Assembly: GCA_031271175.1 (NCBI GenBank)
Contig: JAISWE010000170.1
Coordinates: 1 to 44,371, forward strand
Direction of reading: 5' to 3'
Source of the DNA: Bacteroidales bacterium
GTDB lineage: Bacteria; Bacteroidota; Bacteroidia; Bacteroidales; UBA4181
Length of the DNA stretch: 44,371 nt
Part shown: piece by piece, positions 1-9,362 of the stretch
Position numbering within the stretch: the stretch's first letter is position 1
Layout of the letters: every line of letters starts with the position of its first letter
Made by a program: the position numbers and the translations under genes
Notes under the pieces: generated by a model
The model's database searches: none
What the model was told of the DNA's origin: nothing
The model's input: the letters and a program-made list of their open reading frames with translations, nothing else

Positions 1-19
1 GAATGTATGATGTATCAAC

Positions 20-96
20 GGGGGATTAGCTCAGCTGGCCAGAGCACCTGCCCTGCAAGCAGGGGGTCAAGGGTTCGACTCCCTTATCCTCCACCA
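20..96 (+). tRNA. tRNA-Ala (anticodon TGC)
   Basis: The cloverleaf can be read by eye. The acceptor stem 20-26 pairs with 86-92 with one G-T wobble. The anticodon stem 47-51/59-63 closes a 7-nt loop with TGC at 54-56. A T-loop GGTTCGA lies at 72-78, the discriminator is A93, and CCA is encoded at 94-96. In Bacteroidota this tRNA usually sits in the rRNA operon spacer with tRNA-Ile, but the 235 bases between it and rpoB hold no rRNA. What lies upstream of base 1 cannot be seen. Confidence 0.97.
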
Positions 97-180
97 ACAA
101 CGACGTACAATTATCAAAATTTTTTTATCACTAAAAAGCGCCGAAAAAAAACAAAGGCAAAAAAATAATTTATTTTTATA

Positions 181-211
181 TTGTTTTATTTAAAATAATG
201 CACTACCTTTG
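181..211 (+). promoter_or_regulatory. Bacteroidota-type promoter for rpoB
   Basis: TTG at 181-183 is followed by exactly 20 bases and then TACCTTTG at 204-211, matching the Bacteroidota primary-sigma consensus (TTG about -33, TAnnTTTG about -7). Transcription should start near 217, leaving a leader of about 115 bases. This suggests rpoB is transcribed alone and not as part of a ribosomal protein operon. Confidence 0.75.
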
Positions 212-215
212 CCCA

Positions 216-292
216 CCCCAAAAATGAAGTTTGGGGGGCGTTATAGAGTGTTTAAGGCGCTGATGTACAGCCGCTTGCGTACTGTGCGTCAG
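216..292 (+). promoter_or_regulatory. Structured 5' leader of rpoB (two stem-loops)
   Basis: Two hairpins lie between the promoter and the start codon. The first, CCCCAAA at 216-222 with TTTGGGG at 230-236, has a 7-nt loop and sits at the predicted 5' end of the mRNA. The second pairs 260-270 with 282-292 in an uninterrupted 11-bp stem (two G-U wobbles) around an 11-nt loop. Neither has a following T-run, so they are not simple terminators. They may control translation or stability of the rpoB message; this is inference from structure only. Confidence 0.45.
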
Positions 293-331
293 TTTAAAAG
301 TCAGCCGATTTAAGTTAAATCTTTTCATAAT

Positions 332-3300
332 ATGTCATTAAGTAAAACAGAAAGGGTTAATTTTTCTTCCATCCAGAATCCATTTGAATACCCGGATTTT
401 CTGGAAATACAATTAAAATCTTTTTTCGATTTTTTTCAAATTGATACTACACCCGAAAACCGTAAAGGAGAAGGGTTGTACAAGGTTTTTCAGGAAAATT
501 TTCCTATCAGCGACACACGAAACAATTTTGTACTGGAATTTATTGATTATTACATAGATCCTCCGCGATACGCCATTGAAGAATGTATCGAACGCGGATT
601 GACGTACAGCGTGCCGTTGAAAGCCAAACTAAAGCTTTTCTGTACCGATCCCGAACACGAGGATTTTGATACCGTTATCCAAGACGTGTATCTGGGAACA
701 GTGCCGTACATGACGCCCAAAGGGTCATTTGTCATTAACGGCGCCGAACGCGTGGTGGTTTCGCAATTGCATCGTTCGCCCGGCGTGTTCTTCGGCCAGA
801 GCATTCATGCGAACGGCACCAAACTCTACTCGGCGCGCATTATTCCGTTCAAAGGTTCGTGGATTGAATTTGCCACAGACATCAACAACGTGATGTATGC
901 CTACATCGACCGTAAAAAGAAACTTCCCGTAACCACACTGCTCCGTGCCATCGGCTACGAAAACGATAAAGACATCCTCGCTATTTTCGATCTGGCGGAT
1001 GAGATGAAAGTCTCAAAAGCCACCATCGGCAAGGCATTGGAAAGAAAACTGGCTGCCCGCGTACTGAAAACATGGGTGGAAGACTTTGTGGATGAAGATA
1101 CCGGCGAAGTAGTGTCCATCGAACGCAATGAAGTCATTATCGACCGCGAAACCACCCTCGAAAAGGAACACTTAGACATGATTCTCAATTCGGGAGCCGA
1201 AACCATCCTTCTCCACAAAGAAGGGAATAACAGCACCGACTACGCCATCATCTACAATACCCTGCAAAAAGACGCATGTAACTCCGAAAAGGAAGCAGTA
1301 TTGCATATCTACCGGCAGTTACGCAGTTCCGAACCGCCCGATGAGGCCACCGCACGGGACGTGATTGATAAACTCTTCTTCTCCGACAAGCGTTACGACT
1401 TGGGAGATGTGGGACGTTACCGCATCAACAAAAAACTTCAGCTCAACATCCCTCCGGAAACAAAGATATTAACACGCGAAGATATTATTGAAATCATCAA
1501 ATACCTGATTCAGCTGATCAACTCGAAAGCCGACGTGGACGACATCGACCACCTGAGCAACCGCCGTGTCCGTACGGTAGGCGAACAGTTGGCCGGACAG
1601 TTCAGCGTAGGCCTTGCACGTATGGCGCGCACCATACGCGAACGCATGAATGTTCGCGACAATGAGGTATTTACCCCGATCGACCTGGTCAATTCCAAAA
1701 CCTTGTCGTCGGTAATCAATTCCTTCTTCGGCACCAATGCCCTCTCGCAATTCATGGATCAGACCAATCCGCTGGCCGAAATTACCAATAAAAGACGTCT
1801 TTCCGCACTGGGGCCGGGCGGTCTTACCCGCGAAAGAGCCGGTTTTGAGGTACGCGACGTTCATTTTACCCACTACGGAAGGCTATGTCCGATAGAAACG
1901 CCCGAAGGCCCCAACATCGGATTGATATCCTCGCTCTGCGTATTTGCCAAAATCAATCATTTGGGCTTCATCGAAACGCCTTACCGCAAAGTGGAAAACG
2001 GCGTTGTAAATTTAAGCAAGGACGGTATCATATCGCTGAGCGCAGAAGAAGAAGAAGGACAAAAAATAGCACAGGCAGGGATCACCCTGGACGATGAAGG
2101 CCATTTTCTGGAAACCCGCATCAAATGCCGTCTGGATGCCGACTATCCGGTGCTGGAACCGGACGAAATCAACCTGATGGACGTAGCGCCCAACCAAATT
2201 TCTTCCATTGCCGCATCGCTCATCCCGTTCCTCGAACACGACGACGCCAACCGCGCGCTGATGGGGTCAAACATGATGCGACAGGCGGTACCCCTACTGA
2301 AACCGCAGGCGCCTATCGTGGGAACAGGCATCGAACATACCGTTGCAAAAGATTCGCGCCTGCTGATAGTCGCTGAAAAAGAAGGTACTGTGGAATCGGT
2401 GGACGCACGCCGTATCGTGATCCGCTATGACTACACGCCGGAAGAAAAATTTATGAGCTTCGACGACGAACTGAAAGTCTATGACCTTTCCAAATTCACC
2501 AAAACCAATCAGAACACCTGCATGAACATGCGTCCGATTGTAAAAAGGGGCGAACGTGTGCAGAAAGGACAGATTCTCACCGAAGGCTACTCGACCGACA
2601 ACGGCGAACTGGCGCTGGGCAAAAACCTCAAAGTGGCATTCATGCCATGGAAAGGTTACAATTTCGAAGACGCTATCGTTATCAACGAAAAAGTAGTCAG
2701 CCAAGACCTTTTTACTTCCCTGCACATCGACGAATATCTGTTGGAAGTGCGCGATACCAAACGCGGCCTGGAAGAATTGACCTCAGATATTCCCAATGTA
2801 AGCGAAGAAGCCACCCGCAACCTCGACGAACACGGTCTTATCCGAATCGGCGCACACGTTGAACCTGGCGATATCCTGATAGGCAAAATCACCCCGAAAG
2901 GCGAGTCGGATCCTTCACCCGAAGAAAAACTGCTCCGCGCTATCTTCGGCGACAAGGCCGGCGACGTGAAAGACGCCTCCCTCAAAGCGCCCCCGTCGCT
3001 GTTCGGTGTAGTGGTAGATAAAAAACTCTTCTCACGCAGCATAAAGGACAAAAAAGCCAAATCCAACGAAAAGGCCATCCTCCAAAAAATCGACGACGAA
3101 TTTTTCCAGCAGTCCGAAGAATTGAAAGCCCTGCTGGTGGAAAAACTGATGTCGCTCCTCAATACCAAAACTTCGCATGGAGTGAAGGATTACTACAATG
3201 TGGAAATCATACCCAAAGGAGCAAAGTTTACCCCCAAACTGCTGATGGATATTGACTATACAAACATCAATCCCGGCAGATGGACATTGGACAAGGCAAG

Positions 3301-4141
3301 AAACGAATCCGTCAAGGAATTGCTTCACAATTATATGCTTAAGTACAAAGACATCGAAGCCGTGTACAAGCGCAAGAAATACAACGTCACCATTGGCGAT
3401 GAGCTTCCCGCCGGCATCATTCAACTTGCAAAAGTGTATATTGCCAAAAAACGCAAAGTAAAAGTGGGAGATAAACTGGCAGGACGTCACGGCAACAAAG
3501 GCATCGTATCAAGAATCGCCCGCGCAGAAGACATGCCGTTCCTCGCCGACGGAACACCGGTAGATATCGTACTGAACCCGCTGGGCGTTCCTTCGCGTAT
3601 GAACCTCGGACAAATATACGAAACCGTACTGGGATGGGCAGGCGAAAAACTCGGCGTGAAATTTTCCACCCCCATCTTCGACGGCGCCACCCTGGACGAC
3701 ATCAACAAATGGACGGAGAAAGCCGAACTGCCGCGTTTCGGAAGCAGCTATCTCTATGACGGAGGCACGGGAGAACGGTTCGACCAACCGGCTACGGTAG
3801 GCATCATTTACATGCTGAAACTTGGACACATGGTGGACGACAAGATGCATGCACGTTCCATAGGCCCCTATTCGCTCATCACACAACAACCGTTAGGCGG
3901 AAAGGCACAATTCGGCGGACAGCGTTTCGGGGAAATGGAAGTATGGGCGCTCGAAGCATTCGGCGCAGCCAATATCCTTCAGGAAATCATTACCGTGAAA
4001 TCCGACGACGTGATAGGACGCGCCAAAACCTACGAAGCCATCGTGAAAGGCGACCCCATGCCCACCGCCGGCGTACCGGAATCATTTAACGTGCTGTTGC
4101 ACGAAATGAGAGGCTTGGGACTGAGCGTCAATATGTCGTGA
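332..4141 (+). CDS. rpoB: RNA polymerase beta subunit
   Basis: Full-length beta subunit (1269 aa, close to the roughly 1270 aa usual in Bacteroidales), cytoplasmic, part of the transcribing core enzyme. Visible landmarks are the rifampicin region at about 467-500 ([11 protein letters not shown] at 470-480), the motif [27 protein letters not shown] with the acidic pair E779-D780, [10 protein letters not shown], and a complete C-terminus ending in [12 protein letters not shown]. Two things are odd. The position equivalent to E. coli His526 is Asn486, a substitution linked to rifampicin resistance in other bacteria. The gene also stands alone: rplL is not upstream and rpoC is not downstream, although rplL-rpoB-rpoC is almost universal. 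It could be a displaced sole copy or an extra rpoB; the window cannot tell which. It has its own promoter at 181-211. Confidence 0.98.
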   Translation: MSLSKTERVNFSSIQNPFEYPDFLEIQLKSFFDFFQIDTTPENRKGEGLYKVFQENFPISDTRNNFVLEFIDYYIDPPRYAIEECIERGLTYSVPLKAKLKLFCTDPEHEDFDTVIQDVYLGTVPYMTPKGSFVINGAERVVVSQLHRSPGVFFGQSIHANGTKLYSARIIPFKGSWIEFATDINNVMYAYIDRKKKLPVTTLLRAIGYENDKDILAIFDLADEMKVSKATIGKALERKLAARVLKTWVEDFVDEDTGEVVSIERNEVIIDRETTLEKEHLDMILNSGAETILLHKEGNNSTDYAIIYNTLQKDACNSEKEAVLHIYRQLRSSEPPDEATARDVIDKLFFSDKRYDLGDVGRYRINKKLQLNIPPETKILTREDIIEIIKYLIQLINSKADVDDIDHLSNRRVRTVGEQLAGQFSVGLARMARTIRERMNVRDNEVFTPIDLVNSKTLSSVINSFFGTNALSQFMDQTNPLAEITNKRRLSALGPGGLTRERAGFEVRDVHFTHYGRLCPIETPEGPNIGLISSLCVFAKINHLGFIETPYRKVENGVVNLSKDGIISLSAEEEEGQKIAQAGITLDDEGHFLETRIKCRLDADYPVLEPDEINLMDVAPNQISSIAASLIPFLEHDDANRALMGSNMMRQAVPLLKPQAPIVGTGIEHTVAKDSRLLIVAEKEGTVESVDARRIVIRYDYTPEEKFMSFDDELKVYDLSKFTKTNQNTCMNMRPIVKRGERVQKGQILTEGYSTDNGELALGKNLKVAFMPWKGYNFEDAIVINEKVVSQDLFTSLHIDEYLLEVRDTKRGLEELTSDIPNVSEEATRNLDEHGLIRIGAHVEPGDILIGKITPKGESDPSPEEKLLRAIFGDKAGDVKDASLKAPPSLFGVVVDKKLFSRSIKDKKAKSNEKAILQKIDDEFFQQSEELKALLVEKLMSLLNTKTSHGVKDYYNVEIIPKGAKFTPKLLMDIDYTNINPGRWTLDKARNESVKELLHNYMLKYKDIEAVYKRKKYNVTIGDELPAGIIQLAKVYIAKKRKVKVGDKLAGRHGNKGIVSRIARAEDMPFLADGTPVDIVLNPLGVPSRMNLGQIYETVLGWAGEKLGVKFSTPIFDGATLDDINKWTEKAELPRFGSSYLYDGGTGERFDQPATVGIIYMLKLGHMVDDKMHARSIGPYSLITQQPLGGKAQFGGQRFGEMEVWALEAFGAANILQEIITVKSDDVIGRAKTYEAIVKGDPMPTAGVPESFNVLLHEMRGLGLSVNMS

Positions 4142-4681
4142 GAACGGACACCACTATAAGTTATCCGGCGGAAATGTCCCTCACGTCTGAGGAGATAACC
4201 CTGTCGTTGGCGTTACGGTGAACCCGCCTCCGGAGGTGGCGCAGCATTTCCTGCTTCAGCTTGATTTCCTTTGTCATCCCTCCCTTCGGTAAGGAAAGTG
4301 GGCAATGATGCTTTTTACGGGTGCAGCGGCTTGACCTCCATTAACAACGAAAGTGCTGTGCCGCAGAACATCAACGGAAATGTTTTTGGCGACACCCATC
4401 AAGCCGCCTGCACGCTGCGGGTGCCTGCCGGCTTGGCGGCGTTTTATGAAAACGCGAAAGTGCTGAAAAGAGTTCCGAATCGTTGAATACAGTGAATAAC
4501 GGTGAAGCAACTGTGCGCCGAATGGAAAAAATAAACAGCGCCTCAAAAAAATAAACCGTATTTTTTTTTCTCCTGCGGAATCATATATCTCATATTATTT
4601 GTATATTTACATTCGGAAATTATATAATACTTTTTTATTTATCGCTGATAATAAATAAGTTGATTTAAAATCTTCGTTAGT
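4142..4681. other. Intergenic junction between rpoB and the glycogen operon
   Basis: 540 bases without an intact gene, at the place where rpoC would be expected. It contains the leucine-rich-repeat remnant at 4271-4499 and a perfect 10-bp palindrome CCTCCGGAGG. A 38-codon ATG frame on the minus strand (4277 down to 4161) encodes a charged peptide starting MTKEIKLKQEMLRHLRRR; I do not recognise it. An A/T-only hairpin lies around 4545-4569. From 4560 to 4681 the sequence is AT-rich and probably carries the promoter of the debranching enzyme, but I see no clean TTG-N20-TAnnTTTG. Confidence 0.6.
4271..4499 (+). pseudogene. Remnant of a BspA-like leucine-rich-repeat protein (C-terminal end)
   Basis: About 70 codons are open from 4271, which is a TTG and not an ATG. 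The translation includes VGNDAFYGCSGLTSI, a typical LRR_5/BspA repeat, and CTLRVPAGLAAFYENA, the usual tail of these Bacteroidota surface proteins. A +1 shift near 4461-4466 gives KEFRIVEYSE followed by TAA at 4497-4499, which fits the expected family ending better than the in-frame stop at 4484-4486. This indicates a truncated and frameshifted gene. No signal peptide or upstream repeats remain. It is probably debris from the rearrangement that separated rpoB from its usual neighbours. Confidence 0.7.
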
Positions 4682-6631
4682 ATGAGTTATCTAAAATTTG
4701 ATAAAATTCAGTTAGCCAATTTGGAATATTCCCTCAATAGGGAGATTTTACGTTCCAATCGAGGCGGTTCTTTTTGCAATACGACCATCATCGGATGCAA
4801 TACGAGAAAGTATCACGGTTTGCTGGTAAGCCCCGTTGAGCGGTTTGAAAACAGGCGGTATGTCTTCCTGTCGTCGCTGGATGAAACGATTGTTCAGCAC
4901 GACAATGAATTTAATCTGGGCATCCACAGGTACGACGGCGATATTTACTATCCCAAAGGCCATAAATATGTGGTGGATTTTGCCGCCGACACGGTTACCG
5001 ATATCCTGTACCGTGTGGGAGGAGTGCTTCTGCGCAAGGAGAGCCTTCTGGTAGATCGGAAAGAACAGATCCTTCTCCGTTATGTACTGGAAGATGCCCA
5101 TTCGCCCACCAAACTGAGGTTCAGACCTCTTTTGGCGTTCCGCGACATGCATTCGCTCACCCGTGCCAACCTCGACGCCAACACCCGCGTGGAAGCCATT
5201 AAAAACGGCGTGGTCAGCAAGATGTACGAAAATCTTCCCGCGCTGTACATGCAATTTTCAAAAAAAGTTGAATTTGTTCCCGTACCCGACTGGTATTACG
5301 GCATCGAATATCCGAAAGAGCAGGAACGCGGCTACGACTATCGCGAAGATTTATTTGTGCCCGGATATTTTGAAATAAACATTGAAAAAGGGGAAACCAT
5401 CATTTTCTCCGCCAGTCTGAAAGAAGAAAATCCTGCCGAATTTAAACGCATGTTTACCGTTCAGCTGGAACGCCGTTTGCCGCGATCCAGTTACCTGCAC
5501 TGTCTCGACAACGCCGCCCAGCAATTTATCGTCAACAAGAACGGAGAAACGGAAGTGATTGCCGGCTATCCGTGGTTTGGCGTATGGGGGCGCGACACGT
5601 TCATCGCCCTTCCGGGACTTACCCTTGCCGTAGATGACGCTAAAACCTGTAAAGCCGTACTGGATACCATGATCAACCGCATGGAAGGCGGACTGTTCCC
5701 CAATATGGGCAGCCGTGAAAATCCGGCGTTCAACTCGGTGGACGCTCCGCTGTGGTTCTTTTCCGCAGTGCAGCAATATACGGCCTATACCGGCGACAAG
5801 TCCGCAGTATGGAAATCATACGGCGCTTCGATGAAAACCATCCTGAACAATTTCCGCAACGGCAAATTGCCTTACCACATACGGATGCACGACAACGGGC
5901 TGATTTTTGCCGGGCAGGAAGGTAAAGCGCTGACATGGATGGATGCAGTGGTCAACGGCGTTCCACAGACACCGCGAACCGGATATCCGGTGGAAATACA
6001 GGCGCTTTGGTACAATGCCGTTCTTTTCACACTGGAATTGGCGAAAGCAGCAGGCGACAAAAAATTTATCGGCGAATGGAAAGACCTGCCCGAACTCATA
6101 GCCGAATCGTTTGTCAAGAAATTCTGGAGCGAAGAAAAGGGCTATCTGGCGGATGTGGTCAACGGTGAAGCCATTGACTGGTCGATACGTCCCAATCAGG
6201 TATTTGCTACCTCGCTTCCCTACAGCCCGATCAACGACGAAATGAAAAAGTCGGTGCTGGATGTGGTCAACACGCAATTGGTGACGCCACGGGGATTGCG
6301 AACTTTGTCGCCCGAAGACCCCCAATATGCAGGCGCTTACGAAGGGTCGCAGGAATTGCGGGACGCAGCCTACCATCAGGGAACCGTATGGCCGTGGCTG
6401 CTTGAAGGATTCAGCACGGGATGGCTTCGCGTACACAAGAAATCGGGCGTGGCCTATATCGACGGGTTGCTGCACGGATTTGAGGAAGAAATGACGCAAC
6501 ACGGCATCGGCACCATCTCCGAAATCTACAACGGCGACCCGCCTCACCAGCCCAAAGGCGCCGTTTCACAGGCATGGAGTGTAGGCGCATTGCTGACAAT
6601 GCTCAAACTTGTTGATAAATATAGCGAATAA
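4682..6631 (+). CDS. Glycogen debranching enzyme (amylo-alpha-1,6-glucosidase, GH133-like)
   Basis: Predicted to hydrolyse alpha-1,6 branch points left on limit dextrins during glycogen breakdown; cytoplasmic, no signal peptide. The 649-aa protein has the two-part layout of bacterial and archaeal debranching enzymes. The N-terminal domain (about 1-270) begins with NREILRSNRGGSFCNTTIIG and TRKYHGLLVS. The (alpha/alpha)6 C-terminal domain (about 280-645) contains the motif WFGVWGRDTFIALPG with R304-D305 and the ending HQGTVWPWLLEGF. It is the first gene of an operon: the next start codon is only 2 bases after its stop. The order debranching enzyme, glycosyltransferase, GH57 is common in Bacteroides relatives and supports a glycogen role. 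Confidence 0.93.
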   Translation: MSYLKFDKIQLANLEYSLNREILRSNRGGSFCNTTIIGCNTRKYHGLLVSPVERFENRRYVFLSSLDETIVQHDNEFNLGIHRYDGDIYYPKGHKYVVDFAADTVTDILYRVGGVLLRKESLLVDRKEQILLRYVLEDAHSPTKLRFRPLLAFRDMHSLTRANLDANTRVEAIKNGVVSKMYENLPALYMQFSKKVEFVPVPDWYYGIEYPKEQERGYDYREDLFVPGYFEINIEKGETIIFSASLKEENPAEFKRMFTVQLERRLPRSSYLHCLDNAAQQFIVNKNGETEVIAGYPWFGVWGRDTFIALPGLTLAVDDAKTCKAVLDTMINRMEGGLFPNMGSRENPAFNSVDAPLWFFSAVQQYTAYTGDKSAVWKSYGASMKTILNNFRNGKLPYHIRMHDNGLIFAGQEGKALTWMDAVVNGVPQTPRTGYPVEIQALWYNAVLFTLELAKAAGDKKFIGEWKDLPELIAESFVKKFWSEEKGYLADVVNGEAIDWSIRPNQVFATSLPYSPINDEMKKSVLDVVNTQLVTPRGLRTLSPEDPQYAGAYEGSQELRDAAYHQGTVWPWLLEGFSTGWLRVHKKSGVAYIDGLLHGFEEEMTQHGIGTISEIYNGDPPHQPKGAVSQAWSVGALLTMLKLVDKYSE

Positions 6632-6633
6632 TT

Positions 6634-7911
6634 ATGAAAGTATTAATGTTCGGATGGGAGTTCCCCCCACACATATCGGGAGGATTAGGAACAGCCTGTT
6701 ACGGCTTGACCAGGGGATTGTCCACTTTTCCCGACATCGAACTGTTGTTTGTCGTTCCCAAAGCCTTTGGCGATGAGTTGCAACAGATTCATACGGAAAT
6801 CATCGGCGCCAATAACATCCCCGTGCGCATGAAAGACGTTCGAATCGCCGGTTTTCTGAAAGAACTGTCAACCATTGAGGTCGGCGTCAACCTGTTGCCT
6901 TACGTCGATCCCGAATTTTACGCCCAATATTCTCATTTCGTGCAAGAGGGTGAAAACCGGTTCATCACATCCGATATGAACGGATATTTACAGTTTTCCG
7001 GAGGATACGGCAAAGACCTGATGCAGGAAATCTTCAACTATGCCATAGTAGCTGCATCCATTTCCGTCGATCATTCTTTCGACGTCATCCATGCGCACGA
7101 CTGGCTGTGTTACCCCGCAGGCATCTCTGCCAAGCACGTGTCGGGCAAACCGCTGATTATCCACGTGCACGCCACCGATTTCGACCGTAGCGGCGGCAAT
7201 GTCAATCCGGTGGTGTTCAACATCGAAAAGCAGGGGATGATGGAAGCCGACAAAATCATCACAGTGAGCAATTTCACACGCAACATCGTCATTGAAAAAT
7301 ACGGCATCGACCCCTCAAAGATCGTAACCGTATATAATGCCGTGGAACCGGTAGAAAAAAGAGACGTCGGTTTAAAACGGTTTGACGAAAAAATCGTCAC
7401 TTTTTTGGGACGCATCACCATGCAAAAGGGGCCGGAATACTTTATCGAAGCGGCAGCGCTCGTTCTCAAAAAAATGGACAACGTCCGGTTTGTAATGGCC
7501 GGCAGCGGCGATATGATGCACAGGATGATACGTCGGGCGGCGAGACTGAATATCACGGATAAATTTAACTTTACCGGCTTTCTCCGCAGCGACGACGTGT
7601 ATAAGATGTTCAGACTGAGCGACGTATATGTAATGCCTTCCATATCAGAGCCGTTCGGCATTTCGCCGCTGGAAGCCATGCAATCCAACGTACCGGTAAT
7701 TATCTCGCGACAGTCGGGCGTTGCGGAAATTCTCCATCATGCCGTCAAAATAGATTTCTGGGATACGCACGCAATGGCCGACGCCATCTATGGTATCCTC
7801 AACTATCCCGCACTGCACAGCGTTTTCCGAAAACAAGGCAAACAAGAGGTGGATAAGATGAAATGGGAATTTTCCGCCAAAAATGTCAGGGATGTATATT
7901 TAAGTGTATAA
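6634..7911 (+). CDS. Glycosyltransferase, glycogen-synthase-like (GT4/GT5 fold)
   Basis: A 425-aa GT-B glycosyltransferase, probably the glucan synthase of the adjacent glycogen operon. The N-terminus WEFPPHISGGLGTACYGL carries the GGLG nucleotide-sugar loop shared with glycogen and sucrose synthases. A central DVIHAHDWLCYPAG is the typical HAHDW motif. The C-terminal Rossmann half has FLGRITMQKGPEYFIEAA and the EX7E motif SEPFGISPLEAM with E339 and E347. There is no signal peptide, so it acts in the cytoplasm. It starts 2 bases after the debranching gene and its stop lies 19 bases before the GH57 start. The donor (ADP- or UDP-glucose) cannot be told from sequence. A role in another cytoplasmic glucan is possible but less likely given its neighbours. 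Confidence 0.9.
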   Translation: MKVLMFGWEFPPHISGGLGTACYGLTRGLSTFPDIELLFVVPKAFGDELQQIHTEIIGANNIPVRMKDVRIAGFLKELSTIEVGVNLLPYVDPEFYAQYSHFVQEGENRFITSDMNGYLQFSGGYGKDLMQEIFNYAIVAASISVDHSFDVIHAHDWLCYPAGISAKHVSGKPLIIHVHATDFDRSGGNVNPVVFNIEKQGMMEADKIITVSNFTRNIVIEKYGIDPSKIVTVYNAVEPVEKRDVGLKRFDEKIVTFLGRITMQKGPEYFIEAAALVLKKMDNVRFVMAGSGDMMHRMIRRAARLNITDKFNFTGFLRSDDVYKMFRLSDVYVMPSISEPFGISPLEAMQSNVPVIISRQSGVAEILHHAVKIDFWDTHAMADAIYGILNYPALHSVFRKQGKQEVDKMKWEFSAKNVRDVYLSV

Positions 7912-7930
7912 TCGTAAAAAAACATATACT

Positions 7931-9343
7931 ATGAAAAGAATATGTCTTAACTTTCTGATACATCAACCCTTCCGGTTGAAAAGGTATCGTTTTTTCAATA
8001 TCGGCAGCGACCATTATTATTATGACGATTACGCGAACGAATCGTACGTACGCAGGATGTCGGATTGTTCGTACCTGCCTGCCAACAGAGTGCTGCTGGA
8101 TGCGATCAGGGAACACAAAGGAAAACTGAAAGTGTCTTTCCTCATTTCGGGGACTGCTCTCGACCAGTTTGAGTTGTATGCCCCCGACGTGCTGAACAGT
8201 TTCCGGGCGTTGGCCGACACTGGGTGTGTTGAATTTATCGCCGGCACTGATGCTCATTCGTTGGCTTCGCTTGTCGATAAGGAAGAATTTGCCCGGCAGG
8301 TGCAAACCCACAGGGAAAAAATCATGACGCATTTCGGAAAACCTGTCAGTAAAGTATTTTGCAACAGCAACATGCTTTATAGCAACGACATCGGTATGCA
8401 AATTGAGGAAATGGGTTTTCAGGGCGTCCTCACCGAAGGCGCCAAGCACATCCTTGGATGGAAAAGTCCCAATTATGTGTATTGCTCTGCCGTCAATCCG
8501 AAACTCAAACTGCTGTTGCGCAACTACAAGCTGAGCGACGATATCCGGTTTAATTTTTCCAATACCGGCTGGGATCAGTACCCACTCACGGCGGATAAAT
8601 TTGTCCACTGGCTGGAACTGCTCGATCCCAAAGAAGAAGTGATAAACCTGTCGCTGGATTATGCCACCTTCGGCGACAAACAGACCGCTCACAGTGGGAT
8701 TTTCGAATTTTTGTATTATCTGATAAAAGTGGCCATCAAAAGGAAATTTGCATTTTGTTCCGCCGAAGACTTGTTGCAATTGCCTCCCATTGCCCCCGTC
8801 AGTATGCAATATCCCATTTCGTGGACGGATGAGGAACGCGACATCACGGCATGGTGCGGCAACGAACTGCAAATGGAAGCATTCAAAAAGTTGTATGACT
8901 TGTCGGAACGGGTAAAACAGACACCCGGCACCAAATTGAAAATCGACTGGAAATACCTGCAAACAAGCGATCATTTCCGCTTCATGAGTACCAAACTCTA
9001 TTCGACAGGCCGTCGCACGCCCTACAATCCCTATGAATCGCCCTACGACGCCTTCATCAATTATATGAACGTGTTGTCCGACTTTTCGTTGCAGTTGCAG
9101 AAAGTAGCCGTACCGGTCGAAAAGGTGGATGTGGAAGCCTTGCAATCCCAATTGGCCGAAAAGGAAAAGGAACTCAAAAAAACCAAACTGTTGCTTGACA
9201 GGTTGCGCACTACCATAGCCAAAGCGATGAGCGACAATTTGGAAGAAGAACCGGTAAAAAAACCGTCTCGCAAAACCGCTGTCGGGAAACCGGCTGCAAA
9301 AAAAGCAATAGCCGCTCCAAAGACCGTCAAAAGTAAAGCATGA
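7931..9343 (+). CDS. GH57-family alpha-amylase-like protein
   Basis: A 470-aa protein of the GH57 family, third gene of the glycogen operon. The ATG at 7931 was chosen because it gives the family start MKRICLNFLIHQPFRLKRY; an earlier ATG at 7904 overlaps the previous gene. Region 1 (HQP) is present. Region 3, where active enzymes carry the nucleophilic Glu, reads VFCNSNMLYSND with N147 and no Glu. Region 4 reads LDYATFGD and keeps an Asp (D243) at the usual acid/base position. Catalytically incomplete GH57 alpha-amylase-like homologues are known from Bacteroidota, so this one may bind glucan or regulate the operon's enzymes. The last 90 residues are a predicted coiled coil (about 395-435) and a Lys/Ala/Pro-rich basic tail. 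Confidence 0.88.
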   Translation: MKRICLNFLIHQPFRLKRYRFFNIGSDHYYYDDYANESYVRRMSDCSYLPANRVLLDAIREHKGKLKVSFLISGTALDQFELYAPDVLNSFRALADTGCVEFIAGTDAHSLASLVDKEEFARQVQTHREKIMTHFGKPVSKVFCNSNMLYSNDIGMQIEEMGFQGVLTEGAKHILGWKSPNYVYCSAVNPKLKLLLRNYKLSDDIRFNFSNTGWDQYPLTADKFVHWLELLDPKEEVINLSLDYATFGDKQTAHSGIFEFLYYLIKVAIKRKFAFCSAEDLLQLPPIAPVSMQYPISWTDEERDITAWCGNELQMEAFKKLYDLSERVKQTPGTKLKIDWKYLQTSDHFRFMSTKLYSTGRRTPYNPYESPYDAFINYMNVLSDFSLQLQKVAVPVEKVDVEALQSQLAEKEKELKKTKLLLDRLRTTIAKAMSDNLEEEPVKKPSRKTAVGKPAAKKAIAAPKTVKSKA

Positions 9344-9362
9344 CTTTTTCTCCGTACCGGCA

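Noticed and set aside
4161-4277. 38-codon minus-strand frame starting MTKEIKLKQEM
   Set aside because: The peptide looks plausible, but it is short, has no recognised family or promoter and lies in a region with other debris; noted in the intergenic entry only.
9196-9343. Lys/Ala/Pro-rich tail as a separate histone-like gene
   Set aside because: It is in frame with the GH57 protein without a stop or start between them, and such tails occur in this group of GH57 homologues.
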